Shown here: piece by piece, positions 44,223 to 53,198 of the stretch | How the letters are laid out: every line of letters begins with the position of its first letter | Numbering within the stretch: the stretch's first letter is position 1 | NCBI RefSeq assembly: GCF_014529935.1 | Contig: NZ_JACVFC010000002.1 | Span: 682,001-746,000, forward strand | Origin: Chitinophaga qingshengii | Lineage (GTDB): Bacteria; Bacteroidota; Bacteroidia; Chitinophagales; Chitinophagaceae | Reading direction: 5' to 3' | DNA: 64,000 nucleotides | Made by a program: the position numbers and the translations under genes | Notes under the pieces: generated by a model | Told to the model about the DNA's origin: nothing | The model's database searches: none | The model's input: the letters and a program-made list of their open reading frames with translations, nothing else

Positions 44223-45043
44223 GCGATAGCTGTTTTAAATGTTTCGCCGACAACGGAATCGTTGGCAGCATTTTGCCAGAAATAGTGCTGCATTTTGCGC
44301 AGGCAGTTGAACAGCTGTTCACCGCCGTCGCCCAGTATACGCACCACCAGGCAGCGCGGGTCCGGCAGAGATATACCGCAGGCGATGTCCTGTTCTGTTT
44401 CCAGTATCTCCCGTAGTTCGCTCACCCGGGTATCCATATCGGCAGCGCCTGTATGCACATGCAGTAAGGTGGCCTGGTGGGTATATCCTTCCATCTGGCC
44501 AATAGCCTGCATGGGCAATAACTGCGGCTGTAGCAACAGATTGTCTTTTACGATGAGCTTACCACGGTGATATATTTCAGTGATGCTGTGCAGCTTGGAA
44601 AAACGGAACACTTCACCGGAATGTTTGCGGCCACAGGTAATGATTTCGCCAAAAGTAAACTGGCAATCATCTTCCAGGTGCGCCACGGTATGTGATTTAA
44701 AAATCGCGTTTTCATGCGGCACCAGCGGATGCTGTACGTAGCTGAACACACTCTGCGCTTCCATGTAGATGCGCTGTTGTTGCTGTGCGCCCTTTCGCAT
44801 GTTAAACAACCGCTGATACGATTGCGACTGCAACTGCAACCGGCTGTGCGACTCCGTACGGATATCAATATCGTAATGGTCCCCGTCCAATATCCCGGGC
44901 GAAGAGCTCATCACCATCAGGTATAAAGCCGGGTCCTGCTTGTAGATGCCCACATTGGCCAGTTTAAAAGGCCGTGTGCAGTAACTGTCCTTCTGCCAGG
45001 TGCGCCCGTTTTTATACCCGCTTATTAAACTCAGTTTATTCAT
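44219..45043 (-). CDS. ureD: Urease accessory protein UreD (UreH in some species)
   Basis: 274 residues. UreD is the scaffold that binds apo-urease first, recruiting UreF and UreG for nickel loading. Recognised from family patterns RPFKLANVGIYKQDPALYLMVMSSSPGILDGDHYDIDI (about 24-60, given by its core SSPGILDGDHYDIDI) and FGEIITCGRKHSGEVFRFS. It follows ureG by 5 bases, as is usual at the end of the accessory set. Confidence 0.92.
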   Translation of the reverse strand: MNKLSLISGYKNGRTWQKDSYCTRPFKLANVGIYKQDPALYLMVMSSSPGILDGDHYDIDIRTESHSRLQLQSQSYQRLFNMRKGAQQQQRIYMEAQSVFSYVQHPLVPHENAIFKSHTVAHLEDDCQFTFGEIITCGRKHSGEVFRFSKLHSITEIYHRGKLIVKDNLLLQPQLLPMQAIGQMEGYTHQATLLHVHTGAADMDTRVSELREILETEQDIACGISLPDPRCLVVRILGDGGEQLFNCLRKMQHYFWQNAANDSVVGETFKTAIA

Positions 45044-45048
45044 GGTCG

Positions 45049-45687
45049 TTATCTTACCAATGCCGGTTCTTCGGTTTCTTCCAGCAGTGCGTATTTTTTA
45101 ATCCAGCCGATCACGATGTCCAAACCCTGTAATGACATGAGGTTGGTAAATACAAAAGGTTTACCGTTGCGCATTTTACGGGCATCTCTTTCCATCACGC
45201 CGAGGTCTGCATGCACATATGGCGCCAGGTCAATTTTATTGATCACCAGCAGGTCGGAACGGGTAATACCAGGACCGCCTTTGCGCGGTATCTTATCGCC
45301 TTCCGCTACGTCGATGACGAAGATGGTCACATCCGCCAGGTCGGGACTAAAAGTAGCCGACAGGTTATCACCACCGCTTTCAATGAGGATCAGTTCTATC
45401 TCCGGAAAACGGGCCGCCATTTCATCCACCGCTTCCAGGTTCATGCTGGCATCTTCACGGATAGCCGTGTGCGGGCAACCACCGGTTTCTACACCGATAA
45501 TACGCTCTCTGGGAAGGAGACTGTTTTTGGTGAGAAATTCAGCATCTTCCTTAGTATAAATATCGTTGGTGATCACACCCATGTCATAGGTGTTCATCAG
45601 GGCGCGGGACAACCGTTCTATCAGGGCTGTTTTACCGGAACCTACCGGTCCGGCTACGCCTATTTTTACATATTTTCTTTCGCTCAT
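45049..45687 (-). CDS. ureG: Urease accessory GTPase UreG
   Basis: 212 residues. The P-loop is GVAGPVGSGKTALIERL (about 9-25). The nickel-binding ETGGCPHTAIREDASMN (Cys-Pro-His) and the G-motif VINKIDLAPYV are intact. UreG hydrolyses GTP to drive nickel insertion into urease with UreDF and UreE. The neighbours ureF and ureD are on the same strand. Confidence 0.97.
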   Translation of the reverse strand: MSERKYVKIGVAGPVGSGKTALIERLSRALMNTYDMGVITNDIYTKEDAEFLTKNSLLPRERIIGVETGGCPHTAIREDASMNLEAVDEMAARFPEIELILIESGGDNLSATFSPDLADVTIFVIDVAEGDKIPRKGGPGITRSDLLVINKIDLAPYVHADLGVMERDARKMRNGKPFVFTNLMSLQGLDIVIGWIKKYALLEETEEPALVR

Positions 45688-45708
45688 AATATAATTTCGT
45701 TGCGTTAA

Positions 45709-46416
45709 TTAAGACATATAAAGCCGGGAATACAGCTGTTCATGCTGCATGCAGCGGATATCGAAACCGATGTTGCACACGCCTACCAGGTCCCGGTCCA
45801 GTTCCATCGTGGATTTCACCAGCGGGGATATCACCGTTTGCATGCGAAACAATATATCCTGTCCGTCCAGCTGTCCCAGCGGCACCAGTTTCACAGCGTT
45901 GGTCACCATGCCGACTGCCGCGTTGTAAAAAAAAGCATACAATGCTTCCGGCAAGGGAATGCCCATTAGGCTCGCATAAAGCCCAAAGGCAATGCTGTAG
46001 TGCCCTTCCGCTTTCTTCGCCACGGTGGCTGCTTCATATTGCTGCGCCAGCGAAAAAGTCTGTTGACGGCTGAATATTTTCATCAGCCGCACGCCCAGTT
46101 TCTGGCTGGCCTGCCGTATTTCCCTTGGCATCTTCAGCGCGGAGGCTTCTTCATCGAGCGCCAGCAGGGCGTTGAGATCACAGACAGCAGCAGCGCGGTA
46201 AGCCAGGCATACAAAAGCGGCGTCGTTATACTGCAGGTTGTTACTGAGCATGTGCTGCACAAACTGCTCTGCGGAAGCCACATTGTTTACCAGTCCCAGC
46301 TGCACATAAGTTTCCAGTCCGTTGGAATGGGTGTAGCCACCGATGGGCAACGTCGGATCACTCAGGTGCAACAGGCTGCCGAGAAAATGGAAGGTGTTAT
46401 CGTTCTTTTGCTGCAA
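45709..46416 (-). CDS. ureF: Urease accessory protein UreF
   Basis: 235 residues, all-helical. Family motifs include LHLSDPTLPIGGYTHSNGLE (about 16-35) and YAFFYNAAVGMVTNAVKLVPLGQ. UreF is the GTPase regulator that links UreG to UreD-urease. The N-terminal 20 bases overlap the end of ureE, showing tight coupling. Confidence 0.93.
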   Translation of the reverse strand: MQQKNDNTFHFLGSLLHLSDPTLPIGGYTHSNGLETYVQLGLVNNVASAEQFVQHMLSNNLQYNDAAFVCLAYRAAAVCDLNALLALDEEASALKMPREIRQASQKLGVRLMKIFSRQQTFSLAQQYEAATVAKKAEGHYSIAFGLYASLMGIPLPEALYAFFYNAAVGMVTNAVKLVPLGQLDGQDILFRMQTVISPLVKSTMELDRDLVGVCNIGFDIRCMQHEQLYSRLYMS

Positions 46417-46906
46417 GGCTCATAATTTTTGAGAAGAGAGAACTCCCGCCATTACCATGCGAATGTGGCTGTACGTTTGCATTCAGCAGGTTGGTCAGTT
46501 TCGTATGTGCTTTTACGGTATCATACCCTCCGGCCTGCAGCCAGCGGAAGATGGGTTCTTCAAAAGGCATCAGCACCTGGTCGTCCTGTATAAATACAGG
46601 CAGGTGTTTGTTGCCGATCTCATAGCATACGCTGCCCATTTCCAGCAGCGACCGTGGTGTAACCACGATCGCATCGCTGGGAATAATATCTACCACTACT
46701 GCCCGGTTGTCGTCCATATAAAGGATATCGCCGATACGCAGGCGTTGTCCTTCTTTCAGGAAGCGGATGGCGATCTCCATGCCCTGCTGCGTATGCTTGC
46801 GCTGTATGCGCTTGGTGGTTTCAAACCATTCCAGCAGCAGCGGATCTATGGTACGCCCTTCCAGTGACAGGGTGTTGGTATTACCGATGATTTTATCAAT
46901 AATCAT
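46397..46906 (-). CDS. ureE: Urease accessory metallochaperone UreE
   Basis: 169 residues. The UreE N-terminal domain is followed by a metal-binding domain with IPSDAIVVTPRSLLEMGSVCYEIGNKHLPVF, whose key is GNKHLP. The C-terminal tail has only a short His stretch (PHSHGNGG), so it lacks the long poly-His tail of some homologues. It hands nickel to UreG. It overlaps ureF by 20 bases and lies 12 bases behind ureC. Confidence 0.92.
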   Translation of the reverse strand: MIIDKIIGNTNTLSLEGRTIDPLLLEWFETTKRIQRKHTQQGMEIAIRFLKEGQRLRIGDILYMDDNRAVVVDIIPSDAIVVTPRSLLEMGSVCYEIGNKHLPVFIQDDQVLMPFEEPIFRWLQAGGYDTVKAHTKLTNLLNANVQPHSHGNGGSSLFSKIMSLAAKER

Positions 46907-46918
46907 GTTATCTGACTT

Positions 46919-48640
46919 TTAGAACAGGAAGTACCGTTGCGCCAGTGGCACGGTGTCTACCGGTTCACAGGTGATATGTACACCATCTACCCGTACCTCG
47001 TAATTTTCCGGGTTGACGGTGATTTCCGGTGTTTTATCGTTATGAATCAGGTCTTTTTTAGAGATGTTGCGGCAACCGGATACGGGCAACACCATTTTCT
47101 GCAAACCATATTCGGCTACGATGCCTTTATCCAGGGAAGCCTTGGATACAAAGGTGGCGCAGGTTTGATGCATAGCGCGGCCATGAGCGCCGAACATGGT
47201 ACGGATGATCACGGGCTGTGGTGTAGGAATCGATGCATTGGGATCACCCATTTTGCTGGCGATGATCATACCACCTTTGATGATCATTTCCGGTTTAGCG
47301 CCGAATAATGCTGGTTTCCACAGCACGATGTCCGCCATTTTTCCGGGCTCGACAGAACCCACGTATTCGTCGATACCATGCGCTATAGCCGGGTTGATGG
47401 TGTATTTAGCCACATAACGTTTAGCGCGGAAATTGTCGCTTTGTGCCGTCGCATCTTCATCGAGGAAGCCGCGTTGTTTTTTCATTTTGTCGGCAGTCTG
47501 CCAGGTGCGGGTAACGACCTCGCCTACACGCCCCATGGCCTGTGAGTCGGAACTCATGATGCTGAACACGCCCATATCGTGCAGAATGTCTTCTGCGGCG
47601 ATGGTTTCCGGACGGATGCGGGAATCTGCGAAGGCCACGTCTTCGGGGATGCTTTTGCTCAGGTGGTGGCATACCATCAGCATATCGAGGTGTTCATCGA
47701 TGGTGTTAACGGTATAAGGCCGGGTAGGGTTGGTAGAAGCGGGCAACACATTGGGATACATGGCCGCTTTAATGATATCGGGTGCGTGACCACCACCGGC
47801 GCCTTCCGTGTGGAAGGTATGGATTACACGGCCGTTGATAGCGTTGATGGTATCTTCCAGGAAACCGGCTTCGTTGAGTGTATCGGTGTGGATCGCTACC
47901 TGTACATCGTATTTATCCGCCACATTGAGCGCGGCGTCAATCACGGCAGGGGTAGCGCCCCAGTCTTCGTGGATTTTCACGCCGAGGGCGCCGGCTTCCA
48001 CCTGCTCGGCGATAGGCGCTTCGGTGGAGCAGTTGCCTTTTCCGAAGAAGCCGAGGTTCATGGGGAAGTCGTCTGCCGCCTGCAGCATTTTGGCAATGTA
48101 CCATTTACCGGGAGTTACAGTAGTGGCATTGGTACCATCAGCCGGACCGGTACCACCGCCGATCATGGTGGTGATGCCGCTGAACAGGGCGGTTTCTATC
48201 TGTTGCGGGCTGATGAAGTGGATATGCGTGTCGATACCGCCGGCAGTGGCGATAAGGCCGTTGCCGCCGTGTACTTCCGTAGAGGCGCCGATCACCATGT
48301 TACGTTCTACGCCGTCCATGGTATCCGGGTTACCGGCTTGTCCGAAGCCGACAATTTTGCCGTCTTTGATACCTAAGTCACCTTTCACGATACCCCAGTG
48401 ATCAATCAGTACCACGTTGGTGATCACCATATCGAGCACGCCCTGGTCGCGGGTAGCGGTGCTGGACTGGGCCATGCCGTCACGAACGGTTTTACCGCCG
48501 CCGAATTTGCTTTCATCACCGTAGTGATTAAAGTCTTTTTCTATTTCGATGATGATATCGGTATCGCCTAAACGAACTTTGTCGCCTACGGTCGGACCGT
48601 ACATATTTACATATTGTTCTCTGTTGATGATCAGGCTCAT
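46919..48640 (-). CDS. ureC: Urease alpha subunit UreC
   Basis: 573 residues. It hydrolyses urea to ammonia and carbamate at a dinickel site. All site residues are visible, shifted by about 5 from Klebsiella: His139 and His141 (GGIDTHIHF), carbamylated Lys222 (VKIHEDWG), His251, His277, flap Cys324 and His325 (MVCHHLSKS), and Asp365 (MSSDSQAMG). The enzyme is therefore expected to be active. The ureB stop overlaps its start by 4 bases. Confidence 0.98.
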   Translation of the reverse strand: MSLIINREQYVNMYGPTVGDKVRLGDTDIIIEIEKDFNHYGDESKFGGGKTVRDGMAQSSTATRDQGVLDMVITNVVLIDHWGIVKGDLGIKDGKIVGFGQAGNPDTMDGVERNMVIGASTEVHGGNGLIATAGGIDTHIHFISPQQIETALFSGITTMIGGGTGPADGTNATTVTPGKWYIAKMLQAADDFPMNLGFFGKGNCSTEAPIAEQVEAGALGVKIHEDWGATPAVIDAALNVADKYDVQVAIHTDTLNEAGFLEDTINAINGRVIHTFHTEGAGGGHAPDIIKAAMYPNVLPASTNPTRPYTVNTIDEHLDMLMVCHHLSKSIPEDVAFADSRIRPETIAAEDILHDMGVFSIMSSDSQAMGRVGEVVTRTWQTADKMKKQRGFLDEDATAQSDNFRAKRYVAKYTINPAIAHGIDEYVGSVEPGKMADIVLWKPALFGAKPEMIIKGGMIIASKMGDPNASIPTPQPVIIRTMFGAHGRAMHQTCATFVSKASLDKGIVAEYGLQKMVLPVSGCRNISKKDLIHNDKTPEITVNPENYEVRVDGVHITCEPVDTVPLAQRYFLF

Positions 48641-49011
48641 GATTGCTGGTTTTTGAAGTTGGAAGTCGCGAGTTTCGCCATTGCTTTTTCCCTGCTGGAT
48701 TCGAGGGCGGTGTCGCCCTGAACGAGGTTATTGAGACCAAAGGCACGGCGGGCGCCGCCCAGTTCTACCAGGGTAACTTCTTTCTCCTCTCCCGGCTCAA
48801 AGCGTACGGCCGTGCCGGCGGGGATGTTGAGTCTTTTACCAAAGGCCTGGGCCCTGTCGAAGCTCATCTGGCGGTTGACTTCAAAGAAATGGTAGTGAGA
48901 ACCAATCTGCACCGGTCTGTCAGCGGTATTGATCACTTTGATGGTCACCGTTTTACGGCCTTCGTTGCAGTGGACATCGCCTTTGCCGAGAAAATACTCT
49001 CCGGGTATCAT
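48637..49011 (-). CDS. ureB: Urease beta subunit UreB
   Basis: 124 residues, about 20 longer than the Klebsiella subunit. The core IPGEYFLGKGDVHCNEGRKT (N terminus) and GSHYHFFEVNRQMSFDRAQAFGKRLNIPAGTAVRFEPGEE (shortened to SHYHFFEVN and NIPAGTAVRFEPG) are typical. The extra residues are a C-terminal tail SREKAMAKLATSNFKNQQS. It assembles with UreA and UreC. Confidence 0.96.
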   Translation of the reverse strand: MIPGEYFLGKGDVHCNEGRKTVTIKVINTADRPVQIGSHYHFFEVNRQMSFDRAQAFGKRLNIPAGTAVRFEPGEEKEVTLVELGGARRAFGLNNLVQGDTALESSREKAMAKLATSNFKNQQS

Positions 49012-49030
49012 GTTGAAATGGTTTTAGCTG

Positions 49031-49333
49031 TTAACGGATAGGTTGGTGAACGGTGACGAGTTTAGTGCCATCCGGGAAAGTGGCCTCTATCTGTACATCG
49101 TGGATCATTTCCGGGATGCCTTCCATGACATCTTCCCGGGTAAGGATGGTGGCGCCGTACTGCATCAATTCAGCTACCGATCTGCCATCCCTGGCGGCTT
49201 CCAGTAGTTCGCTGCTGATCAGGGCGATCGCCTCCGGATAATTGAGTTTGAGTCCTCGTGCTTTGCGTTTGGCAGCCAATTCTCCAGCCAGGTGAAGCAA
49301 CAGCTTTTCCGTTTCTCGCGGTGTTAAATGCAT
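49031..49333 (-). CDS. ureA: Urease gamma subunit UreA
   Basis: 100 residues, the normal length. Motifs MHLTPRETEKLLLHLAGELA and LNYPEAIALISSELLEAARDG are diagnostic. It is the first gene of the urease operon, 19 bases ahead of ureB. The promoter region with an inverted repeat is immediately upstream (49334-49511). Confidence 0.97.
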   Translation of the reverse strand: MHLTPRETEKLLLHLAGELAAKRKARGLKLNYPEAIALISSELLEAARDGRSVAELMQYGATILTREDVMEGIPEMIHDVQIEATFPDGTKLVTVHQPIR

Positions 49334-49406
49334 ATGAAAAATTTTAATATAAACAATTACAGGTATTCCAATAGGAAGTTAAGCCGAAATAAGAAAAATT
49401 AAAAAC

Positions 49407-49425
49407 ATAGTAATTATTTTACTAT
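49407..49425. promoter_or_regulatory. Inverted repeat upstream of ureA
   Basis: ATAGTAA-TTATT-TTACTAT is a perfect inverted repeat with 7-base arms and a 5-base spacer, 74 bases upstream of the ureA start and next to an AT-rich run. It is a candidate operator for a nitrogen or nickel regulator. No regulator gene is adjacent. Confidence 0.5.
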
Positions 49426-49511
49426 ATAAATCTTCGGCAACTGCAAGCCGGACAGGACGCACTTCTCCGGAGCTTCGGAGCCAATAAAATCAATACCAGA
49501 AAAAAAGATGA

Positions 49512-49919
49512 TTAAGCCTGGTGAGCAGGAATAATAAGGGTGTGGAATAAAATAAAACGGGGAACCCGCTTCACGGAGCTGTCAGGATGCTCCTGCCGGT
49601 TGTCACCGGTCAACTGGTTATTATCGGTTGTCAGGAATAAAGCCTGGTAATAGGTAGCAAAAAGAGTGGTAAAACGTTGTAACCGGGAGCCATGTAATAC
49701 ATCGTTCTCGTCATCCGTACTGTCATCATTCACAAAAGAAAACAACTGTAAAAAATCGAGATGGTCTTTTGTTGACAGCAAGGTATCCGAACAACTTTTT
49801 CCTGCTTCTTGAGATGAATAACCGGCCCTGGCAGACAATAAAGGAATTTTGTTATGGCCTGTGAAAGTAAACCCAATCAGGAAAAACAGTAATAATATGT
49901 ACCGAACGATGGCTTTCAT
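49512..49919 (-). CDS. Small secreted protein, unknown
   Basis: 135 residues. A strong signal peptide (IVRYILLLFFLIGFTFTG) is followed by a mostly hydrophilic, Asp-rich segment (VNDDSTDDENDVLHG). No lipobox Cys in the expected place and no recognised domain. It may be cotranscribed with nothing: ureA starts 178 bases downstream in the same direction, behind its own regulatory region. It could also be a mere open frame, but the signal peptide argues against that. Confidence 0.5.
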   Translation of the reverse strand: MKAIVRYILLLFFLIGFTFTGHNKIPLLSARAGYSSQEAGKSCSDTLLSTKDHLDFLQLFSFVNDDSTDDENDVLHGSRLQRFTTLFATYYQALFLTTDNNQLTGDNRQEHPDSSVKRVPRFILFHTLIIPAHQA

Positions 49920-50009
49920 TTACAGCGTGCAAGGTAGATGTTAAAACAACTGATGAATAGCACAAATCCCGCATTTTTTTTCACAAATCCCCCTACCTTA
50001 GTAGCGGAT

Positions 50010-50894
50010 ATGAAATCATCAGTTAAGTTATTCACCAATTTCGAATATAAGAAATCCTTCCTCCCGGGCGTATCCAGGCAGGTGCTGTTTAACGATGCAC
50101 AATTACAGGTATACCGCATCGAGAACTACCTGCGCAACATCGTGATTCCGGTACCACCCTACCGCACCTCCTTTAATTTCCTGCTCTTTGTCACCAAAGG
50201 CACGATTATACAACAACTGGAAGTACCCTCCATCACAGTAAGCGCCAATTCCGTTCTGCTGATCAAACAAGGCAGTATCACCGCTACACTGGAAATATCG
50301 CCGGATGCGACCGGCTTTTTCATCGTTTATGAAAATGAGATCATCAACCGGTTCTCCCTCAACAATAACCTGCTTAACTTCTTCTTTGCCTCACCACTGG
50401 TAACCCTGCCGGCTAAAGCGGTGAAGTGGCTGGCGCAACTCAGCGCCCTGCTGGAAGAAGAACTCAGTCTGGTCAACAGCTCCATGGAAATATGTATACC
50501 ACTGTTCCGTGCCCTGCTCAATAAAATACTGCTGCATGAAACTCCCCGTCCGGTGGTACCCAACCGCAGCCTCGATATATCTCTGCGTTTCCGGGAGAAA
50601 GTACAGCGGCATCATCTCCGGGAAAAAACGGTGGAATACTATGCCCGGCAACTCAACATCTCCGAAAACTATCTGAATAAATGCGTGAAGGAAGCTACCG
50701 GCAAACCACCTAAACAATGGATCAATGAAATCAGTATCCTGCACAGCCAGATACTGCTGCAAGACCCCCATCGTGACATCGCCGGCATCGCCTTTGAACT
50801 CAACTATCAGTCTGCCTCCTACTTCACCCGTCTCTTTAAACAGGTAACAGGCGTCTCCCCTTCTGCCTACCGGAAAAAAATCAAGGTCAGCTAA
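50010..50894 (+). CDS. AraC-family transcriptional regulator
   Basis: 294 residues from the ATG at 50010; a start at 49938 would overlap the promoter-like TACCTTAG at 49994-50001. The N-terminal part is a cupin-like ligand region. The C-terminal double helix-turn-helix begins with RHHLREKTVEYYARQLNISENYL and ends FELNYQSASYFTRLFKQVTGVSPSAYR (shown by SASYFTRLFKQVTG). It controls an unknown target; the small Spy-like gene 110 bases downstream is the nearest candidate. Confidence 0.85.
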   Translation: MKSSVKLFTNFEYKKSFLPGVSRQVLFNDAQLQVYRIENYLRNIVIPVPPYRTSFNFLLFVTKGTIIQQLEVPSITVSANSVLLIKQGSITATLEISPDATGFFIVYENEIINRFSLNNNLLNFFFASPLVTLPAKAVKWLAQLSALLEEELSLVNSSMEICIPLFRALLNKILLHETPRPVVPNRSLDISLRFREKVQRHHLREKTVEYYARQLNISENYLNKCVKEATGKPPKQWINEISILHSQILLQDPHRDIAGIAFELNYQSASYFTRLFKQVTGVSPSAYRKKIKVS

Positions 50895-51004
50895 ACCAAC
50901 TACCCCCTTTGTATGTTTTAAGGAAATTTTAAGCCGCTGCCGGGCACGTTTTGGCCCAATGGCAAGAAAATTGAATTACCAGGCATACAAAAACATTAAA
51001 ACAC

Positions 51005-51433
51005 ATGAAAAAGTTAATTGCTGCTATCGCCATTATGCTCGCCGTATCTCCGGCTTTCGCACAAACTGCTCCTACTGCACCTGCCCCGGCACCCGCCAAA
51101 CAAGCGCCGGTGAAACCAGCCAAAGCTCCCAAAGCAGTGGCCGCCCCGGAACAACGCGCCGCCCAGTACGCAGATGAGCTGAAAACAAAACTGAATCTTA
51201 CAGATGATCAATATAAAAAGGTATTAGCCGTCAATACTGAATGTATCAAACGTAAAGATGCACTGAAGGCTTCCGGCCAGAAAGACGTGGCAGGCAAAAA
51301 AGAAATTGCTGCTTACCGCAAACAACAATACGCCACTATCCTTACACCGGACCAGCAGGCGAAACTCAAAGCCCTGAATGCACAACACCACGGCAAAGGA
51401 CAAAAAGATAACGACGCAGGAGAAAATAAATAA
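51005..51433 (+). CDS. Small periplasmic protein, Spy/CpxP-like
   Basis: 142 residues. Signal peptide MKKLIAAIAIMLAVSPAFAQ, then a low-complexity Ala/Pro/Lys linker (about 20-48), then a helical region AAQYADELKTKLNLTDDQYKKV...LTPDQQAKLKALNAQHHGKGQ. This is the LTxxQ pattern of the Spy/CpxP family of periplasmic chaperone-like proteins, and the two LTDDQ/LTPDQ boxes are clear. The linker is unusual. Confidence 0.7.
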   Translation: MKKLIAAIAIMLAVSPAFAQTAPTAPAPAPAKQAPVKPAKAPKAVAAPEQRAAQYADELKTKLNLTDDQYKKVLAVNTECIKRKDALKASGQKDVAGKKEIAAYRKQQYATILTPDQQAKLKALNAQHHGKGQKDNDAGENK

Positions 51434-51452
51434 ATAACAAAATAATAAATAA

Positions 51453-51486
51453 AAGAGGCTATCCATGTTAAAAGGGATAGCCTCTT
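51453..51486. terminator. Probable bidirectional terminator hairpin
   Basis: AAGAGGCTATCC (51453-51464) pairs with GGATAGCCTCTT (51475-51486), a 12-base perfect stem with a 10-base loop. The minus side is followed by TTTATTTATTATTTTG. It lies between the Spy-like gene and the convergent sulfatase gene. Confidence 0.7.
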
Positions 51487-51608
51487 CTATCGAGACTCGG
51501 ATAAGATTATTCCAGCCACTATATAACCTACAACTGTTACACTGTTAAAGTAACAAGTTACAAAGGTACGTCGCCGGATTTTAATAATGCACTTTACTTT
51601 CCTCGAGG

Positions 51609-53156
51609 TTACCGCCTATTTTCCGGCCACGGCAAAGGTTTTCCACTGACTTTATCTATCGGCATAGGCGCATGCCACTGCTGCAGCTGTTGTGATAGCA
51701 TCGTCAGCAAGGCTTGTACCTTATCGGGGTAAACGGCCCCCAGGTCGCGCTTTTCACCAATATCGGCCACGAGGTCATATAGCTCCGTACGGCGCTGCAC
51801 CTGGTCATATACGATTTTCCAGCGGCCCTGCCGGAGCGCACTTTTGTAGTTAATACCCGGGCCTCCGTTGGGTATCCATTTATTCGGATAATGCCAAACC
51901 AGCGCCCGCAGGGAGTCGGTAGCCGCAGGGTCTTCCAGCAGCGGCACAAAACTCCTCCCATCGATCTGCTGCACCGCATCATACAACTGCATCCCCGCCA
52001 TCTCCAGGATGGAAGGAAAAAAATCTTCTATCATCACATACTGTTGTACCACGCTACCCGCTTTCGTTTTCCCCGGCCATTTTACCAGCATCGGTTCACG
52101 GATACCGCCTTCGTATACCGATCCTTTCCCAGCGCGTAAGGGCAGGTTCTGGGTATGCGGCGCACCACCCCGGGGCGGCGCCAGGCTTAGCCCGCCGTTG
52201 TCGCTCATAAATAGGATAACGGTATTACCGGCTATTTTTTTGGTAGTCAGATAATCCATCACCGCACCCAGACTGGCATCCATCCCTTCTATCAGCGAAG
52301 CATACTTTGCTTCTGCCGCATCCAGCCCGATGTCCAGGTAATGCTGATAGTAGCGTTTATCTGCCTGCAACGGCACATGCACCGCATAATGCGCGAGGTA
52401 GAGGTAAAAAGGCTGTTGCCTGCTGACTGGCTCGTCCAGCGCTTTCAGCGCTTCCCGTGTAAGCGCTTCCGTGAGGAAAGTGCCGGTACCATAATATTCC
52501 TCCAGGTCGGGCACCGCCTGCGGCGTAGCCTTACCGGGCATATTACCATAGTTCTCTTCCGACAGGTAACTCTGCGGATGCCCCGCCGCATGACCGGCGA
52601 TATTCACCAGGAAACCCATATTGTAAGGATTGGCGCCGGGCGTGCCCATAGCTCCCCAGTGAGCCTTACCGGCGTGGATGGTATAATAACCGGCCGTTTT
52701 TAATAAGGCAGGCAACGGGGTAGCATATACGGTTTGCGGGACGCCTTTCACCGGACTGAAACCATTTTGGTTCCAGGGCGCGCTGTCCAGCATACTGTCC
52801 GGCGCATCAGCGTTTACGTCTTTATGCGGCGACGTCCAGTTGGTGACGCCGTGATGAGCTGCGTTCATGCCGGTGATCATACTCACCCGCGACGGCGTAC
52901 AAACCGGTGTAGCATATGCGTTGGTGAACTTCACCCCTTCCTGGGCCAGCCGCTCCATATTGGGTGTACGGAAACGTTTATTCTTGTCCGTGAGTTGGTC
53001 CCAGAAAGGCACGGAAGTATCTTCCCAGCCCATATCGTCTACCAGGAATACGATAATGTTAGGCTTCGGTTTCACCGGCCGCGGGTCTTTAAATTGCGCG
53101 GAGGTATTCAGTGTAGCCGACATGAGCAAACAGATGCCCGGAATGATTGTCTTCAT
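51609..53156 (-). CDS. Sulfatase (formylglycine type)
   Basis: 515 residues. Signal peptide to about Ala20. Asp40 and Asp41 (FLVDDMGWED) bind calcium. Cys86 in PVCTPSRVSMITG is the CxPxR site that is converted to formylglycine. Later motifs are AHYAVHVPLQ and MSDNGG. It removes sulfate from carbohydrates or other esters in the periplasm. No anaerobic maturase (anSME) or FGE gene is visible here. It starts 42 bases after the catalase stop and may be cotranscribed with it, although a functional link is not obvious. Confidence 0.9.
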   Translation of the reverse strand: MKTIIPGICLLMSATLNTSAQFKDPRPVKPKPNIIVFLVDDMGWEDTSVPFWDQLTDKNKRFRTPNMERLAQEGVKFTNAYATPVCTPSRVSMITGMNAAHHGVTNWTSPHKDVNADAPDSMLDSAPWNQNGFSPVKGVPQTVYATPLPALLKTAGYYTIHAGKAHWGAMGTPGANPYNMGFLVNIAGHAAGHPQSYLSEENYGNMPGKATPQAVPDLEEYYGTGTFLTEALTREALKALDEPVSRQQPFYLYLAHYAVHVPLQADKRYYQHYLDIGLDAAEAKYASLIEGMDASLGAVMDYLTTKKIAGNTVILFMSDNGGLSLAPPRGGAPHTQNLPLRAGKGSVYEGGIREPMLVKWPGKTKAGSVVQQYVMIEDFFPSILEMAGMQLYDAVQQIDGRSFVPLLEDPAATDSLRALVWHYPNKWIPNGGPGINYKSALRQGRWKIVYDQVQRRTELYDLVADIGEKRDLGAVYPDKVQALLTMLSQQLQQWHAPMPIDKVSGKPLPWPENRR

Positions 53157-53198
53157 ATCACTAAAGATAATACCTCCGCGCGAACAATAACAGTGCTG

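Noticed and set aside
47579..48376. 265-residue open frame on the + strand
   Set aside because: It overlaps ureC, whose active-site residues are all intact in the other direction.
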